Source of the DNA: Actinophytocola xanthii
GTDB lineage: Bacteria > Actinomycetota > Actinomycetes > Mycobacteriales > Pseudonocardiaceae
DNA length: 64,000 nucleotides
NCBI RefSeq assembly: GCF_001921205.1
Contig: NZ_MSIE01000016.1
Location: 1 to 64,000 of the forward strand
Reading direction: 5' to 3'
The notes beneath the pieces were generated by a model, which worked only from the letters and a program-made list of their open reading frames with translations, searched no databases and was not told the origin of the DNA. This document shows positions 54,884-63,888 of the stretch, piece by piece (position 1 is the first letter of the stretch; each line of letters starts with the position of its first letter). Made by a program: the position numbers and the translations under genes.

Positions 54884-56068
54884 TCAGCCCACGACGAGCC
54901 GGTCGATCGCACCCGGGGCGAGCACGGCCTCCGCGGCCAGGCCCGCCATGCCGACCAGCTGCGCGCGTTCGGCCAGGACCGCGGGCCCGACGTCGAGTCC
55001 GCGCGCGGCGACCTCGTGCGCCTGGTGGCCCAGCGTCTCGGCCAGCCCGGCCAGGAACGGCGGCAGGGCTCCGATCTCGCCGCCGACCCGAACCAGGTTC
55101 GGGTTGAGGATCGTCACCACGGTGGCCAGTACGGTGCCGAGCAACCGTCCGGCCTCGGTGGCGAGCGACACCGCGTGGGCCTCGCCAGCGACCACCCGAC
55201 GGACGACGTCGGGCAGCGCCCGCACGCCGTCGCCGCGCAGCCGGCGGACCAGCGCGGTGCCGCTGGCCAGCGCCGCGATGCAGCCCCGCCGGCCGCAGCC
55301 GCAGCGCTCGTCCCGGTCCTCGATCCGGATGTGCCCGATCTCCCCCGCACAGCCGGTCGCGCCCCGGTGCGGGCGGCCGGCGATGACCACGCCGGCGCCG
55401 ATGCCGGAGCCGACCGCCACGCCGAGCACCGTCGAGCTCGGCCGTCCGGCGGCGAGGTACTCCCCGTAGGCGAGCGCGTTGGCGTCGTTCTCCAGCTCCA
55501 CACCGACCGACAGGCCGTCGGCGAACATGTCCCGCAGCGGCTGGTCCCGCCAGGCGGCCATGGTCGGCGGCATGATCGAGACACCGGTCTCCTGGTCGAT
55601 CTGGCCGGGGACGGCGATACCGGCCGCCGCGAGGTCACCCGCGCGGCCCAGGGCGTCGAGCTGGCGGCGGGCCGTGTCGAGCATCCAGGGCAGGACGTGG
55701 TCCGGGGAGTGTCCGAGCGGCACCCGGTCGCTCTGCTCGGCGAGCACCGTGCCCCGCAGGTCGGCCACGCCCACGCTGACCAGGCTCGCGCCGATGCTGC
55801 CGACCACGGCCACCCGGCTGGACTGGTCGGCGGCGAGCAGCTGGGCCGGCCGTCCGCCGCTGGAGGCGCGGTGCCCGACCGGGGCGACCAACCGGTGGCG
55901 GGCGAGCGTGTCGAGGCGTTCCACCAGGGTTGCCCGCGACAGGCCGAGGTGTTCCTGGAGTTGCTGGCGGGTCAACGGGCCACGAGCCCGTAACACCGCG
56001 ACAACATTGCCCGGTGAGGCCGTACTCCCGAGGCCGATTCGCCGGTTGACGTCGTCCACACCGTCCAC
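54884..56068 (-). CDS. ROK family transcriptional regulator (394 aa)
   Basis: N-terminal winged helix (about residues 20-75, TRQQLQEHLGLSRATLVERL) and ROK domain with GIAVPGQIDQETG, ENDANALAYGEYLA, GSGIGAGVVIAG, AGEIGHI and zinc motif CGCGRRGCIAAL. It is divergent from a glucosylglycerate hydrolase gene with about 85 bases between them, so a sugar-responsive switch on that gene is likely. GTG 56068 is used; an in-frame GTG nine bases in is possible. Confidence 0.9.
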   Translation of the reverse strand: MDGVDDVNRRIGLGSTASPGNVVAVLRARGPLTRQQLQEHLGLSRATLVERLDTLARHRLVAPVGHRASSGGRPAQLLAADQSSRVAVVGSIGASLVSVGVADLRGTVLAEQSDRVPLGHSPDHVLPWMLDTARRQLDALGRAGDLAAAGIAVPGQIDQETGVSIMPPTMAAWRDQPLRDMFADGLSVGVELENDANALAYGEYLAAGRPSSTVLGVAVGSGIGAGVVIAGRPHRGATGCAGEIGHIRIEDRDERCGCGRRGCIAALASGTALVRRLRGDGVRALPDVVRRVVAGEAHAVSLATEAGRLLGTVLATVVTILNPNLVRVGGEIGALPPFLAGLAETLGHQAHEVAARGLDVGPAVLAERAQLVGMAGLAAEAVLAPGAIDRLVVG

Positions 56069-56152
56069 CTAGATTGGTAAGCCATCACTTCTGTTCAGAT
56101 ATTAGACATAAGTGGCGCGACCAACAGTGTGACACCCCGGAGAGGCGGACCT

Positions 56153-57493
56153 GTGAGAACCGCGGCGGCCCCTCGCCCTCGGCTCGGCTCGGTGCAGCTC
56201 GCCGCCTGCGCGGCGTGGACGCTGGGCGGCAACGACAACGGCTCGATGATCACCGCGGCCCCGCGGCTCTACCCGCACATGTGGAGCTGGGACACGGCCT
56301 TCATCTCGATCGGGCTGGCCCACCTCAACGTCGACCGGGCAGTGCGTGAGCTGGAGACGCTGCTCGCCGCGCAGTGGCGCAACGGGATGCTGCCGCACAT
56401 CGTGTTCTCCGAGGGTGGCGGGTACTTCCCCGGACCGGAGCGTTGGGGCGCCGCCGAGCTGAACTCCGACGCCCCCGACGCGCCCCGCACCTCGGGGATC
56501 TGCCAGCCGCCGGTGCACGCCATCGCCCTGCGGCGGATCGTCGACATCGGCGCCGGGGCGGCGTCCACGGCCCGCCTGCTGGCCGAGGGCTGGCCCAAGC
56601 TGTACCGCTGGCACGAGTGGCTGGTGCGCCACCGCGACCCGCACGGGACCGGCATGCTCGGCATCGTGCACGGCTGGGAGTCCGGGATGGACAACTCGCC
56701 GCGCTGGGACGACCCGTACTCGGCGGTGGTGCCGGGCCAGGACCTGCCGCCCTACGTCCGCCTGGACCGCCGGGTCGCCTCGGCGGCCGAGCGGCCCAGC
56801 GATCTGGAGTACGACCGCTACCTCTGGCTGATCGAGGAGATGCGCAAGGTCCGCTACGACGCCGCGCAGGTCGTGCGCACCTCGAGCTTCCTGGTCGGCG
56901 ACGTGTTCGTGACGGCCGTCTTCGCGCTGGCGAGCGAGGTCCTGGCCACGCTTGGTAAGGAGAGCGGCCAGCCGGCGTGGCAGGTCAGGCAGCTGCGTGG
57001 CTGGGCGCACCGGTCCCGCCGGGCGGTCGTGGCCGCCTACTCGCCGCAGACCGGCCTCGCCCGCGACTACGACCGCCGAGCCAACCGCTGGCTGACGACC
57101 AGGACCATCGCCGGTTTCGCCCCGCTGCTGTGCGGCGGCCTGGACGCCGAGGACGAGGCGGCCATGCTCGCGCGCATCCTCGGGCCGGACTGGGCGGGGC
57201 ATCCCGACCTGTTCGCCGCGATCCCGCCGTCGGTGTCGCCGAACGACCCGGGCTTCCGGCCGCGGGAGTACTGGCGCGGTCCGGTGTGGCCGGTGATCGC
57301 CTGGCTGTTCGGCTGGGCGTTCGAGCAGCGCGGCTGGACCGACGAGGCGAGCCGGCTGCGGGCCGAGTGCCTGCGGCTGACCGGGGACGGCGCCTTCGGC
57401 GAGTACTACCACCCGCTGACCGGCGAGCCCCTGGGCAGCAGGCACCAGTCCTGGACGGCGACCGTCGTGCTCGACTGGCTGCACTCGAGCTGA
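56153..57493 (+). CDS. GH63 glucosylglycerate hydrolase-type glycosidase (446 aa)
   Basis: An (alpha/alpha)6-barrel hydrolase with YPHMWSWDTAFISIG, RNGMLPHIVFS, HGWESGMDNSPRWDDP, the acid-residue region GFRPREYWRGPVWPVIAW and GEYYHPLTGEPLG. Length and blocks agree with mycobacterial GgH, which hydrolyses glucosylglycerate and relatives such as mannosylglycerate, releasing compatible-solute sugar. GTG 56153 is preferred: GGAGAGG lies 8 bases upstream; GTG 56129 lacks a site. The divergent ROK regulator suggests sugar control. Exact substrate not proven. Confidence 0.85.
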   Translation: MRTAAAPRPRLGSVQLAACAAWTLGGNDNGSMITAAPRLYPHMWSWDTAFISIGLAHLNVDRAVRELETLLAAQWRNGMLPHIVFSEGGGYFPGPERWGAAELNSDAPDAPRTSGICQPPVHAIALRRIVDIGAGAASTARLLAEGWPKLYRWHEWLVRHRDPHGTGMLGIVHGWESGMDNSPRWDDPYSAVVPGQDLPPYVRLDRRVASAAERPSDLEYDRYLWLIEEMRKVRYDAAQVVRTSSFLVGDVFVTAVFALASEVLATLGKESGQPAWQVRQLRGWAHRSRRAVVAAYSPQTGLARDYDRRANRWLTTRTIAGFAPLLCGGLDAEDEAAMLARILGPDWAGHPDLFAAIPPSVSPNDPGFRPREYWRGPVWPVIAWLFGWAFEQRGWTDEASRLRAECLRLTGDGAFGEYYHPLTGEPLGSRHQSWTATVVLDWLHSS

Positions 57494-57503
57494 GCGGGCA
57501 GCC

Positions 57504-58463
57504 TCAGGCGGTGGCGGGCAGGCCGAACCGCTCGAACAGCCGGTGGTCGAAGAACGAGACCACCCGGTCGAACACCGCGCCGCTCGTCCCGTCCACCACG
57601 CTGAACACCTGCAGGCAGAACCGCTGGCCGTGGAGGTAGAGGCCAAGCGCGGGCGCGTGGTTGGCCCGCGCTGCCACCAGGCGGAAGTCCCCCGGGCCGC
57701 CCGGGCACTGGCCGGCCAGGTGGCGGTGGACGGCGTCGCGGCCGCGGAACCAGGTCGCGAACGGCGGCATCTCCCAGACCGCGTCCTCGGCCAGCAACGC
57801 CACGATCCCGTCCACGTCCTTGCGCTCGAACGCCTCGACGTAGCGTTGCAGCAGGACGCGGGTGTCCGCCGCGCTCGGCTCGGTGACCGAGTCCGGTGTC
57901 GGGGAGACCTGCTCGAGCTGGGCGCGGGCGCGCTGCAGGGCGCTGTTCACGGCCGCGGTCGTGGTGTCGAGCAGGTCCGCGACCTCGGCCGCGCGCCAGG
58001 CCAGCACATCCCGCAGGATCAGCACGGCCCGCTGGCGAGGCGGCAGGTGCTGGAGTGCCGCGATGAACGCCAGCCGGGTGCTCTCCCGCGCCGTGACGAT
58101 CGTGGCCGGGTCCTCGTCGGTCGGCAGCGGCTCGAGCCACGCTGTGCCCTGCCGCTCCTCGAGCGGCTGGCCGGCCTGTTCACTCGGCCCGCCGAGACCG
58201 CTGGGCAGCGGCCGACGCCCCCGGCTCTCCAGCGCGGTCAGGCAGGCACTTGTGGCGATCCGGTAGAGCCACGTACGCAACGAGGACCGGCCCTCGAACC
58301 GGTCGAAGGCGCGCCACGCCCGCAGATAGCTCTCCTGGACGAGGTCCTCCGCGTCATGCAGCGAGCCCAGCATGCGGTAGCAGTGCGCGAGCAGCTCACG
58401 ACGGTACGGATCGACCCTCGCCACGAAGTCGCTCTCGCTCACGGCCCGGCCGGCAACGGTCAC
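57504..58463 (-). CDS. ECF sigma factor with C-terminal SnoaL-like domain (319 aa)
   Basis: Sigma region 2 (HCYRMLGSLHDAEDLVQESY, RAFDRFEGRSSLRTWLYRIA) and region 4 (LPPRQRAVLILRDVLAWRA, TTAAVNSALQRAR) are followed by a NTF2/SnoaL-like domain (about 195-315) with YVEAFERKDVDGIVALLAED. This is the SigX5/SigG type in which the C-terminal domain, not an anti-sigma, tunes activity. GAGGAGGG precedes GTG 58463. No anti-sigma gene is adjacent. It ends 10 bases from the convergent glycosidase. Confidence 0.92.
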   Translation of the reverse strand: MTVAGRAVSESDFVARVDPYRRELLAHCYRMLGSLHDAEDLVQESYLRAWRAFDRFEGRSSLRTWLYRIATSACLTALESRGRRPLPSGLGGPSEQAGQPLEERQGTAWLEPLPTDEDPATIVTARESTRLAFIAALQHLPPRQRAVLILRDVLAWRAAEVADLLDTTTAAVNSALQRARAQLEQVSPTPDSVTEPSAADTRVLLQRYVEAFERKDVDGIVALLAEDAVWEMPPFATWFRGRDAVHRHLAGQCPGGPGDFRLVAARANHAPALGLYLHGQRFCLQVFSVVDGTSGAVFDRVVSFFDHRLFERFGLPATA

Positions 58464-58494
58464 CGCGCCCTCCTCTCGGCGTCCGAAGGAGACA

Positions 58495-59259
58495 CTAATA
58501 CGTGACGTGCTTGCCGCCGTCGAGGATCACCGCCTCGCCGGTGACCTGGTCCATGGCGAGCAGGCCAAGTACGGCCTGGGCCACGTGTTCTGGTTCGGAG
58601 GTTCGTCGCAGCGGTACGGTTTCGCGCTCCGCCCGCGCCCACTCCGCGAAGCCCTCCTCGCCGCGCAGGTCGGTCTGCCAGCGGGTGGCGACGGTGCCCG
58701 GCGCCACGGAGTTCACCCGGACCTCGGGGGCGAGCGCGACCGCGAGGTTGCGGGTCAGCTGGAGCAGTGCCGCCTTGCTGACCCCGTAGGCGATCGACGA
58801 CCCGCCGGCACGGTACGCCGAGATCGACGCGATGTTCACCACCGCCCCGCGCGCGTCCCGCAGGTCGGCTGCGAACGCGCGCACCACCCGGAACGGGCCG
58901 AGCACGTTCACGTCGAGCACGTGCGCGAACGCCTCGTCGGTGAGGCCGTCGAGGTCCTCATGGGCAACGCGGAAGGTTGTCGCGGCGTTGTTCACCAGCA
59001 CGTCCACCCGGCCGAACCGTTCCAGGACACGCCGGGCCATGGCCCGCACCTGCTCGTCGTCCCCGACATCGGCGCGTTCGGCCACCGCCTCGCAGCCCGA
59101 CGCGGTCAGCTCGCCCGCGGTCGCCTCGGCGTCCTCGGCGGAGCGGGAGTAGTTCACCACCACGCCGCGCGCGCCGGCCCGCGCCAGCGCCAGCGCCGTG
59201 GCGCGGCCGATCCCGGTGCCGCCGCCGGTCACGACGGCGACCGTGTCCCGCAGGTCCAT
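58495..59259 (-). CDS. Short-chain dehydrogenase/reductase (254 aa)
   Basis: Classical SDR: TGGGTGIGRATALAL, NNAAT, SISAYRAGGSSIAYGVSKAA (Ser, Tyr and Lys catalytic), RVNSVAPGTVATRW and the C-terminal GGKHVTY. It resembles 3-oxoacyl-ACP reductase-type polyol dehydrogenases. It is the last gene of the IclR-linked operon and directly follows the mannitol dehydrogenase gene, with no base between stop and start. Confidence 0.9.
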   Translation of the reverse strand: MDLRDTVAVVTGGGTGIGRATALALARAGARGVVVNYSRSAEDAEATAGELTASGCEAVAERADVGDDEQVRAMARRVLERFGRVDVLVNNAATTFRVAHEDLDGLTDEAFAHVLDVNVLGPFRVVRAFAADLRDARGAVVNIASISAYRAGGSSIAYGVSKAALLQLTRNLAVALAPEVRVNSVAPGTVATRWQTDLRGEEGFAEWARAERETVPLRRTSEPEHVAQAVLGLLAMDQVTGEAVILDGGKHVTY

Positions 59260-60609
59260 CTAGCTCCTCTCCTCGGACACCCGCCGCAGGGTCTGCTCGA
59301 CGCCGTCCCGGTCCAGGCGCCTGGCCGCGTCGGCCAGCAGCGTGGTGAAGACCGGGCTGCCGGCGAGCTCGGACGGCAGGAACTCCAGTGTGGACAGCTG
59401 GTTGTGCCGGAGGTAGCCGGCCAGGGCCAGGCAGATCAGGCGCGGCTCGCGGCCGGCGGCGAGCAGCTCGGCGGCCGGCTCGAGCAGCCGCTGGGGCAGC
59501 TTGCGCGGGCCGTCCGCCCCGATCTGCGCCAACCGGTGGCTGATCCTGGGGTTGGCCAGCCGGGTGAGCAGGGTGTCGATCTCGGACTCCCCCACCTCGA
59601 CGCCGAACCGGAGCAGCGACGGACCGGTCTCCTCGCGCACGAGACGGGTCGCGAAGGCGGCGAACTCCTCGCGGGCGACCGCCTCGGCGGTGCTGGCGAG
59701 CCCGGCGAGCATGCCAAGGTAGGCGAGCGCGGAGTGGGTTCCGTTCAGCAGCCTCAGCTTCGCTGCCTGTCGGGGCGCGATGTCGGCCACGAGCTCGGCG
59801 CCGGCGCGCTCCCAGGACGGGCGCCCGGCGGCGAAGTCGTCCTCGATCACCCACTGCCGGTAGGGCTCGCCGACGACCGCGGCCAGGTCGACGAGCCCGA
59901 GCCGTTCCTCGACCCGGTCGAGATCCTCCGCGGTGGTGGCCGGCACGATCTGGTCGACGACCGTGGACGGGAAGGCCACGCTGGCCTCGACCCAGTCGAC
60001 GAGCTCGTGCTCGCCGCGCAGCTGGCAGAACTCGCGCACCAGGCCGCGTACGAGCCGGCCGTTGAACGGCAGGTTGTCGCACGAGAGCACGGTCTGCCCG
60101 GCACCACCGGCGCGCCTGCGCGCGGCCAGCCCGCGGACCAGCTGGCCGACCACCGTCCGCGGCGGGCGCCCGGCGAGGTCGGCCGCCACGTCCGGGTCGT
60201 CCACGCGCAGCCGCCCGGTCGCCGGGTCGTGCCGGTAGCCCGCCTCGGTGACCGTGATCGTCACGACCTCCACCTCGGACAGTCGGCTGGTGAGCAGCTC
60301 CGGCTCGGCCGGGGCGAGCAGCACCTCGCGGATGCTGTCCACGACCTCGGTCCGCTCACCGCTCGCGTCCCGCTCAACGACCGTGAACAGCCCGTCCTGT
60401 GCGGCGAGCGCGTCGCGGACGGTCGGGTTGCGTTGCCCGACGGCACAGATCGCCCAGTCGCCTGGCACCGCCGCCATGGCACGGCGGGTCAGCACCGCCT
60501 GGTGGGCGCGGTGGAAGGCGCCGAGTCCTAGGTGGACGATGCCCACCCCCGGGCGGGCACCGCCGACACCGGCGGTGGCCGCGGAGAGCCGGGGGCGGGA
60601 CGAGCTCAC
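59260..60609 (-). CDS. Mannitol dehydrogenase/fructuronate reductase family protein (449 aa)
   Basis: Polyol-specific long-chain dehydrogenase: GIVHLGLGAFHRAHQA at the N-terminus, VVSCDNLP-like LSCDNLPFNG, FPSTVVDQIVP, QWVIEDDF and active-site KLRLLNGTHSALAYLG (Lys, Asn and His). These oxidise mannitol, arabinitol or reduce fructuronate. GTG 60609 overlaps the upstream transporter stop (GTGA). The operon (SDR, this enzyme, transporter, Ldh-family protein) fits uptake and oxidation of a sugar acid or polyol. Confidence 0.93.
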   Translation of the reverse strand: MSSSRPRLSAATAGVGGARPGVGIVHLGLGAFHRAHQAVLTRRAMAAVPGDWAICAVGQRNPTVRDALAAQDGLFTVVERDASGERTEVVDSIREVLLAPAEPELLTSRLSEVEVVTITVTEAGYRHDPATGRLRVDDPDVAADLAGRPPRTVVGQLVRGLAARRRAGGAGQTVLSCDNLPFNGRLVRGLVREFCQLRGEHELVDWVEASVAFPSTVVDQIVPATTAEDLDRVEERLGLVDLAAVVGEPYRQWVIEDDFAAGRPSWERAGAELVADIAPRQAAKLRLLNGTHSALAYLGMLAGLASTAEAVAREEFAAFATRLVREETGPSLLRFGVEVGESEIDTLLTRLANPRISHRLAQIGADGPRKLPQRLLEPAAELLAAGREPRLICLALAGYLRHNQLSTLEFLPSELAGSPVFTTLLADAARRLDRDGVEQTLRRVSEERS

Positions 60610-61970
60610 CGGTCCGCCGTGGAGGCCCGCACCGAGGCCTCGTGGCCCGTGACGTCGACAGCGGCGATGTCCACGTCCTTGCTCTCCTTCGACAACCAGA
60701 ACGCCACGAACGATATCGCTGCCGTCACGATGATCCAGATCGACACCAGCCATCCCCGGCCGTCGGCCTGCGCGACCAGCGAAGCCGCGATGAGCGGGGA
60801 GAACCCACCGAGCGCGGCGCCGATCTCGCGGGAGGCGGCGAACCCGGTGTACCGGACCCGGGCACCGAACAGCTCGGCGTAGAACGCGGGCTGCACGGCG
60901 ATCATCGGGGCGAAGCCGACCGTGGTGGCGATGATCAGCGCGATCCAGATGAGCACCGGCTCACGGGTGTCGAGCAGCAGGAAGAACGGGAAGGCCCAGG
61001 CCGCGGTGAACACCACGCTGAACAGGTTGAGCGGTCGCCGTCCTATCCGGTCCGACAACCGCCCGTAGACCGGCTGCAACGCGATCACCAGCACGCTGAA
61101 CATGATCACGCCCGCGAGCCCGACCCACCGTTCCAGCTCCAGAGTCTTGGTGATGTAGGTGAGGCTGTAGGTGGCGTAGATGTAGACAACGGCGGTGTCG
61201 CAGATGTGCGCGCCGATCCCGATCAGGAAGTTGCGGGGGTAGCGCTTCAGGGCGTCCATCACGGGCAGCGAGACGGTGGTCTGCTTCTGGGACATCCGGC
61301 GGAAGACCGGCGACTCGGCCACCCGCAGGCGGACGTAGAGCGCGACCGCGATCAGCAGGAAGCTGAACCAGAACGGGATCCGCCAGGCCCAGGCGAGCAC
61401 TGTCTCCTCGCCGAGCGACTCGACGAGCAGGAAGACGACGGTGCCGGTGAGGAGTCCGATCTGGACGCCGGTCTGGGCGAAGGAGGTGAAGAACCCGCGC
61501 CGCTTGGGCGGCGCGTGCTCGGCAAGCAGGGTGGAGGCACCGCCGAACTCCGCGCCGGCGCCGAGGCCCTGGCACATCCGCAGCAGGGTGAGCATGATCG
61601 GCGCGGCGATGCCGATCGACTCGTAGGTCGGCAGGAGTCCGATCAGGCCGGTCGAGATGCCCATGACCAGGGTCGTGAGGACCAGTGTCGAGCGACGGCC
61701 GATCTTGTCGCCGAGGTGTCCGAAGAGGAACCCGCCGAGCGGCCGGACGGCGAACCCGACGCCGAAGGTCGCGAACCCCACGATGGTCCCGACCGCCGGG
61801 TCGTCGGTGACGAAGAAGAGCTGGTTGAACACGAGCGTCACGGCGAAGCCGTAGATGAAGAAGTCGTACCACTCCAGTGCTGTCCCGACCACGGACGCGC
61901 TGACCACCCGTCTCAGCTCGGCTGGGGTGGTGTCCTGGACGGTTCCGGCGTCGTTGACGGCTCCGGTCAT
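60606..61970 (-). CDS. MFS transporter, metabolite:H+ symporter family (454 aa)
   Basis: MHS symporter like the one at 28235: SVVGTALEWYDFFIYGFAV, HLGDKIGRRSTLVLTT, RMCQGLGAGAEFGGASTLLAE and GRLSDRIGRRPLNLF. It has 12 helices; the cytoplasmic C-terminal tail is about 25 residues. GAGGAGG precedes ATG 61970, which overlaps the stop of the Ldh-family gene. Likely imports the organic acid or polyol handled by its operon partners. Confidence 0.92.
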   Translation of the reverse strand: MTGAVNDAGTVQDTTPAELRRVVSASVVGTALEWYDFFIYGFAVTLVFNQLFFVTDDPAVGTIVGFATFGVGFAVRPLGGFLFGHLGDKIGRRSTLVLTTLVMGISTGLIGLLPTYESIGIAAPIMLTLLRMCQGLGAGAEFGGASTLLAEHAPPKRRGFFTSFAQTGVQIGLLTGTVVFLLVESLGEETVLAWAWRIPFWFSFLLIAVALYVRLRVAESPVFRRMSQKQTTVSLPVMDALKRYPRNFLIGIGAHICDTAVVYIYATYSLTYITKTLELERWVGLAGVIMFSVLVIALQPVYGRLSDRIGRRPLNLFSVVFTAAWAFPFFLLLDTREPVLIWIALIIATTVGFAPMIAVQPAFYAELFGARVRYTGFAASREIGAALGGFSPLIAASLVAQADGRGWLVSIWIIVTAAISFVAFWLSKESKDVDIAAVDVTGHEASVRASTADR

Positions 61971-62998
61971 GGTCGCTCCTCCTCTGAGTTCGACAATGCC
62001 CCCGGCAGGGCGGTGAGCTCCTGCCAGGTGGTCTCGGGGATGGGGATGCCGTCGCGCTCCCGCTCGCGGCGGACGCGCTCCTCGAGCTCGCCGGGGACGA
62101 GGACCTCCTCGTGCCCCTCGGCGAGCGGGGTCTCGTTGAGCCGCCGGCAGAACTGCTCGGTCTGCTCGCGGAACCGCGCTGGGGGCAGGAACGCGGCGAT
62201 GTCGAAGGCCATCAGCACGGTGCCGAAGCCGCCGCGGTACTCGGGCATGCTGCCGATCCCGGTGCCCGAGAGCAGCCCGCCCACGATCTCGATGAGGACG
62301 GACAGGCCGTAGCCCTTGTGCCCGCCGAAGGGCAGCAGCACCCCGCCCGCGTAGAAGGCACCCGGGTCCGTGGAGGACCGGCCGGCCGCGTCGAGGACGA
62401 GCCCTTCGGCCACCGGCTCCCCCCGGTCCCTGGCCACCGCGAGCTTGCCCTCCGCGACGCCCGAGGTGGCCCAGTCCATCACCACCGGCGCCCCCTGCTC
62501 CCTGGGCACCGCCCAGGCCAGCGGGTTCGTGCCGAGCCGGCGCTCGCGGCCGCCGAAGGGAGCGACCGTGGCGTCGGCGTTGCCGAACGCGACGGCGACC
62601 AGGTCGTGCTCGGCCAGTGCGCTCACGTACTCGCCGAGCCGCCCGACGTGGTTGCAGTCCCGGATCGCGGCGACCGCCGAGCCCCGGGTTCCGGCGAGCC
62701 CGGTCAGCTCGCGCACCGCGTGGCTCGCCGCGATCTGCCCGAAGGCCCGCCGTCCGTGCACGACGACGGCGCCAGGACGGGTCGCCTCGGTCCTCGGCTC
62801 GGCGCGGGGGTCGATCCGGCCCCCGCGCACGTCCTCGAGGTAGGGCCCGAGCCTTCGCACCCCGTGCGAGTCGTGGCCGAGGAGGTTGGACTCGACCAGC
62901 GACCCGGCGACGATCTCGGCGTCCGCCTCGCTCGCCCCGGCGGCCACGAGGACCCGGACGGCCAGCGACCGCAGCTCCACGGCCGACACTCTTCTCAT
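61967..62998 (-). CDS. Ldh family (malate/L-lactate/ureidoglycolate) oxidoreductase (343 aa)
   Basis: Type-2 malate/lactate dehydrogenase family: ESNLLGHDSHGVRRLGPYLE (catalytic His), SRxAxxx-type VAFGNADATVAPFGG, RLGTNPLAWAVP, MDWATSGVAEGKL and LPFGGHKGYGLSVLIEIVGG. It oxidises 2-hydroxy acids with NAD(P). ATG 62998 is the best start from family length; the operator repeats directly abut it, leaving no ribosome site, so GTG 63007 or leaderless initiation is possible. First gene of the transport-catabolism operon. Confidence 0.9.
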   Translation of the reverse strand: MRRVSAVELRSLAVRVLVAAGASEADAEIVAGSLVESNLLGHDSHGVRRLGPYLEDVRGGRIDPRAEPRTEATRPGAVVVHGRRAFGQIAASHAVRELTGLAGTRGSAVAAIRDCNHVGRLGEYVSALAEHDLVAVAFGNADATVAPFGGRERRLGTNPLAWAVPREQGAPVVMDWATSGVAEGKLAVARDRGEPVAEGLVLDAAGRSSTDPGAFYAGGVLLPFGGHKGYGLSVLIEIVGGLLSGTGIGSMPEYRGGFGTVLMAFDIAAFLPPARFREQTEQFCRRLNETPLAEGHEEVLVPGELEERVRRERERDGIPIPETTWQELTALPGALSNSEEERP

Positions 62999-63031
62999 GC
63001 GTTCCACCTGACGGAATAGCGTTCCATCTGA
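62999..63031. promoter_or_regulatory. Two operator-like direct repeats abutting the Ldh gene start
   Basis: GCGTTCCACCTGA (62999-63011) and GCGTTCCATCTGA (63019-63031) match at 12 of 13 bases and lie exactly 20 bases apart, two helical turns. Between them GGAATAGCGTTCC is an inverted repeat. The IclR gene is 70 bases upstream on the same strand, so this is its probable operator. Confidence 0.6.
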
Positions 63032-63101
63032 TTGCGGGCATCTTGCCACGAAACTCCGACCCTGTGAAGCCGGTCACAGATCGCTTGGGTGCGGCGGACC
63101 C

Positions 63102-63842
63102 TCAGTAGGCGCCGAGGGCGAGCGAGACCTCGCTCGCCGCCGCGCGGACCAGCGCGGGCAGCTCGTCGGCTGCGGTGGTCAGGTCGACCAGGGAGGCCGC
63201 GGACACCGCGCCGAGCACCTCGCCGGTGTGGTCGAACACGGCGGCCCCCACGGCGTGCACGCCGGCCTCGTTCTCCTCGTGGTCCTCCGCGTAGCCGCGT
63301 TCCCGCACCCTGCGCAGGTCACCGAGCAAAGCCTCCTCGTCGGTGAGCGTGTGCGGGGTGCGCTGGGGCAGGCCCGTGCGGCCCACGACCGCGCGGACCT
63401 CGGCGTCCGACATCGCGGCCAGGATGGCCTTGCCGATCGAGGTGCAGTGCAGCCGCAGGCTCATGCCGACGCGCGAGGCCAGGTGGTAGGGCTTGGCGCC
63501 TTCGACCTTCGCCACGTAGACCGCCTCGTCGCCGGACAGCAGTGCCAGGTGCACGGTCCACCCCGTCCGCTCCTGGAGATCGCTCAGGATCGGGCGGACC
63601 TGGTCGGCGATGTCCAGGCGCTGCAGGAACCGACCGGCCAGACTGAGAATCCGCGGGCCGCCGACGTAGCTGCCCCGGCCGTCGGTGCGCGCGAAGCCGT
63701 GCCGCACCAGCGTCTGCAGGATCCGGTGGACAGTGGGCTTGGGGAGCCGGCAGGCGGCGGCGAGGTCGGCGATGCGGTCGTGCTCGGCGAGCGCCTCGAG
63801 GACGCTGAGCGTCTTGTCCGCGGCCGACAGCGCCTCACCCAT
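63102..63842 (-). CDS. IclR family transcriptional regulator (246 aa)
   Basis: Winged helix (about residues 5-65: ADKTLSVLEALAEHDRIAD, RLPKPTVHRILQTLVRHG) and a full IclR effector domain (LSDLQERTGWTVHLALLSGDEAVYVAKVEG, HCTSIGKAILAAM, GYAEDHEENEAGVHAVGAAVFD). It is the likely regulator of the operon that starts 104 bases downstream. ATG 63842 begins the conserved part. Divergent from a cysteine desulfurase-like gene with 46 bases between starts. Confidence 0.92.
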   Translation of the reverse strand: MGEALSAADKTLSVLEALAEHDRIADLAAACRLPKPTVHRILQTLVRHGFARTDGRGSYVGGPRILSLAGRFLQRLDIADQVRPILSDLQERTGWTVHLALLSGDEAVYVAKVEGAKPYHLASRVGMSLRLHCTSIGKAILAAMSDAEVRAVVGRTGLPQRTPHTLTDEEALLGDLRRVRERGYAEDHEENEAGVHAVGAAVFDHTGEVLGAVSAASLVDLTTAADELPALVRAAASEVSLALGAY

Positions 63843-63888
63843 AACCCCTAATGTAGGTGAGGAGCGATCACCGGCGGTGGAGGCGAGC

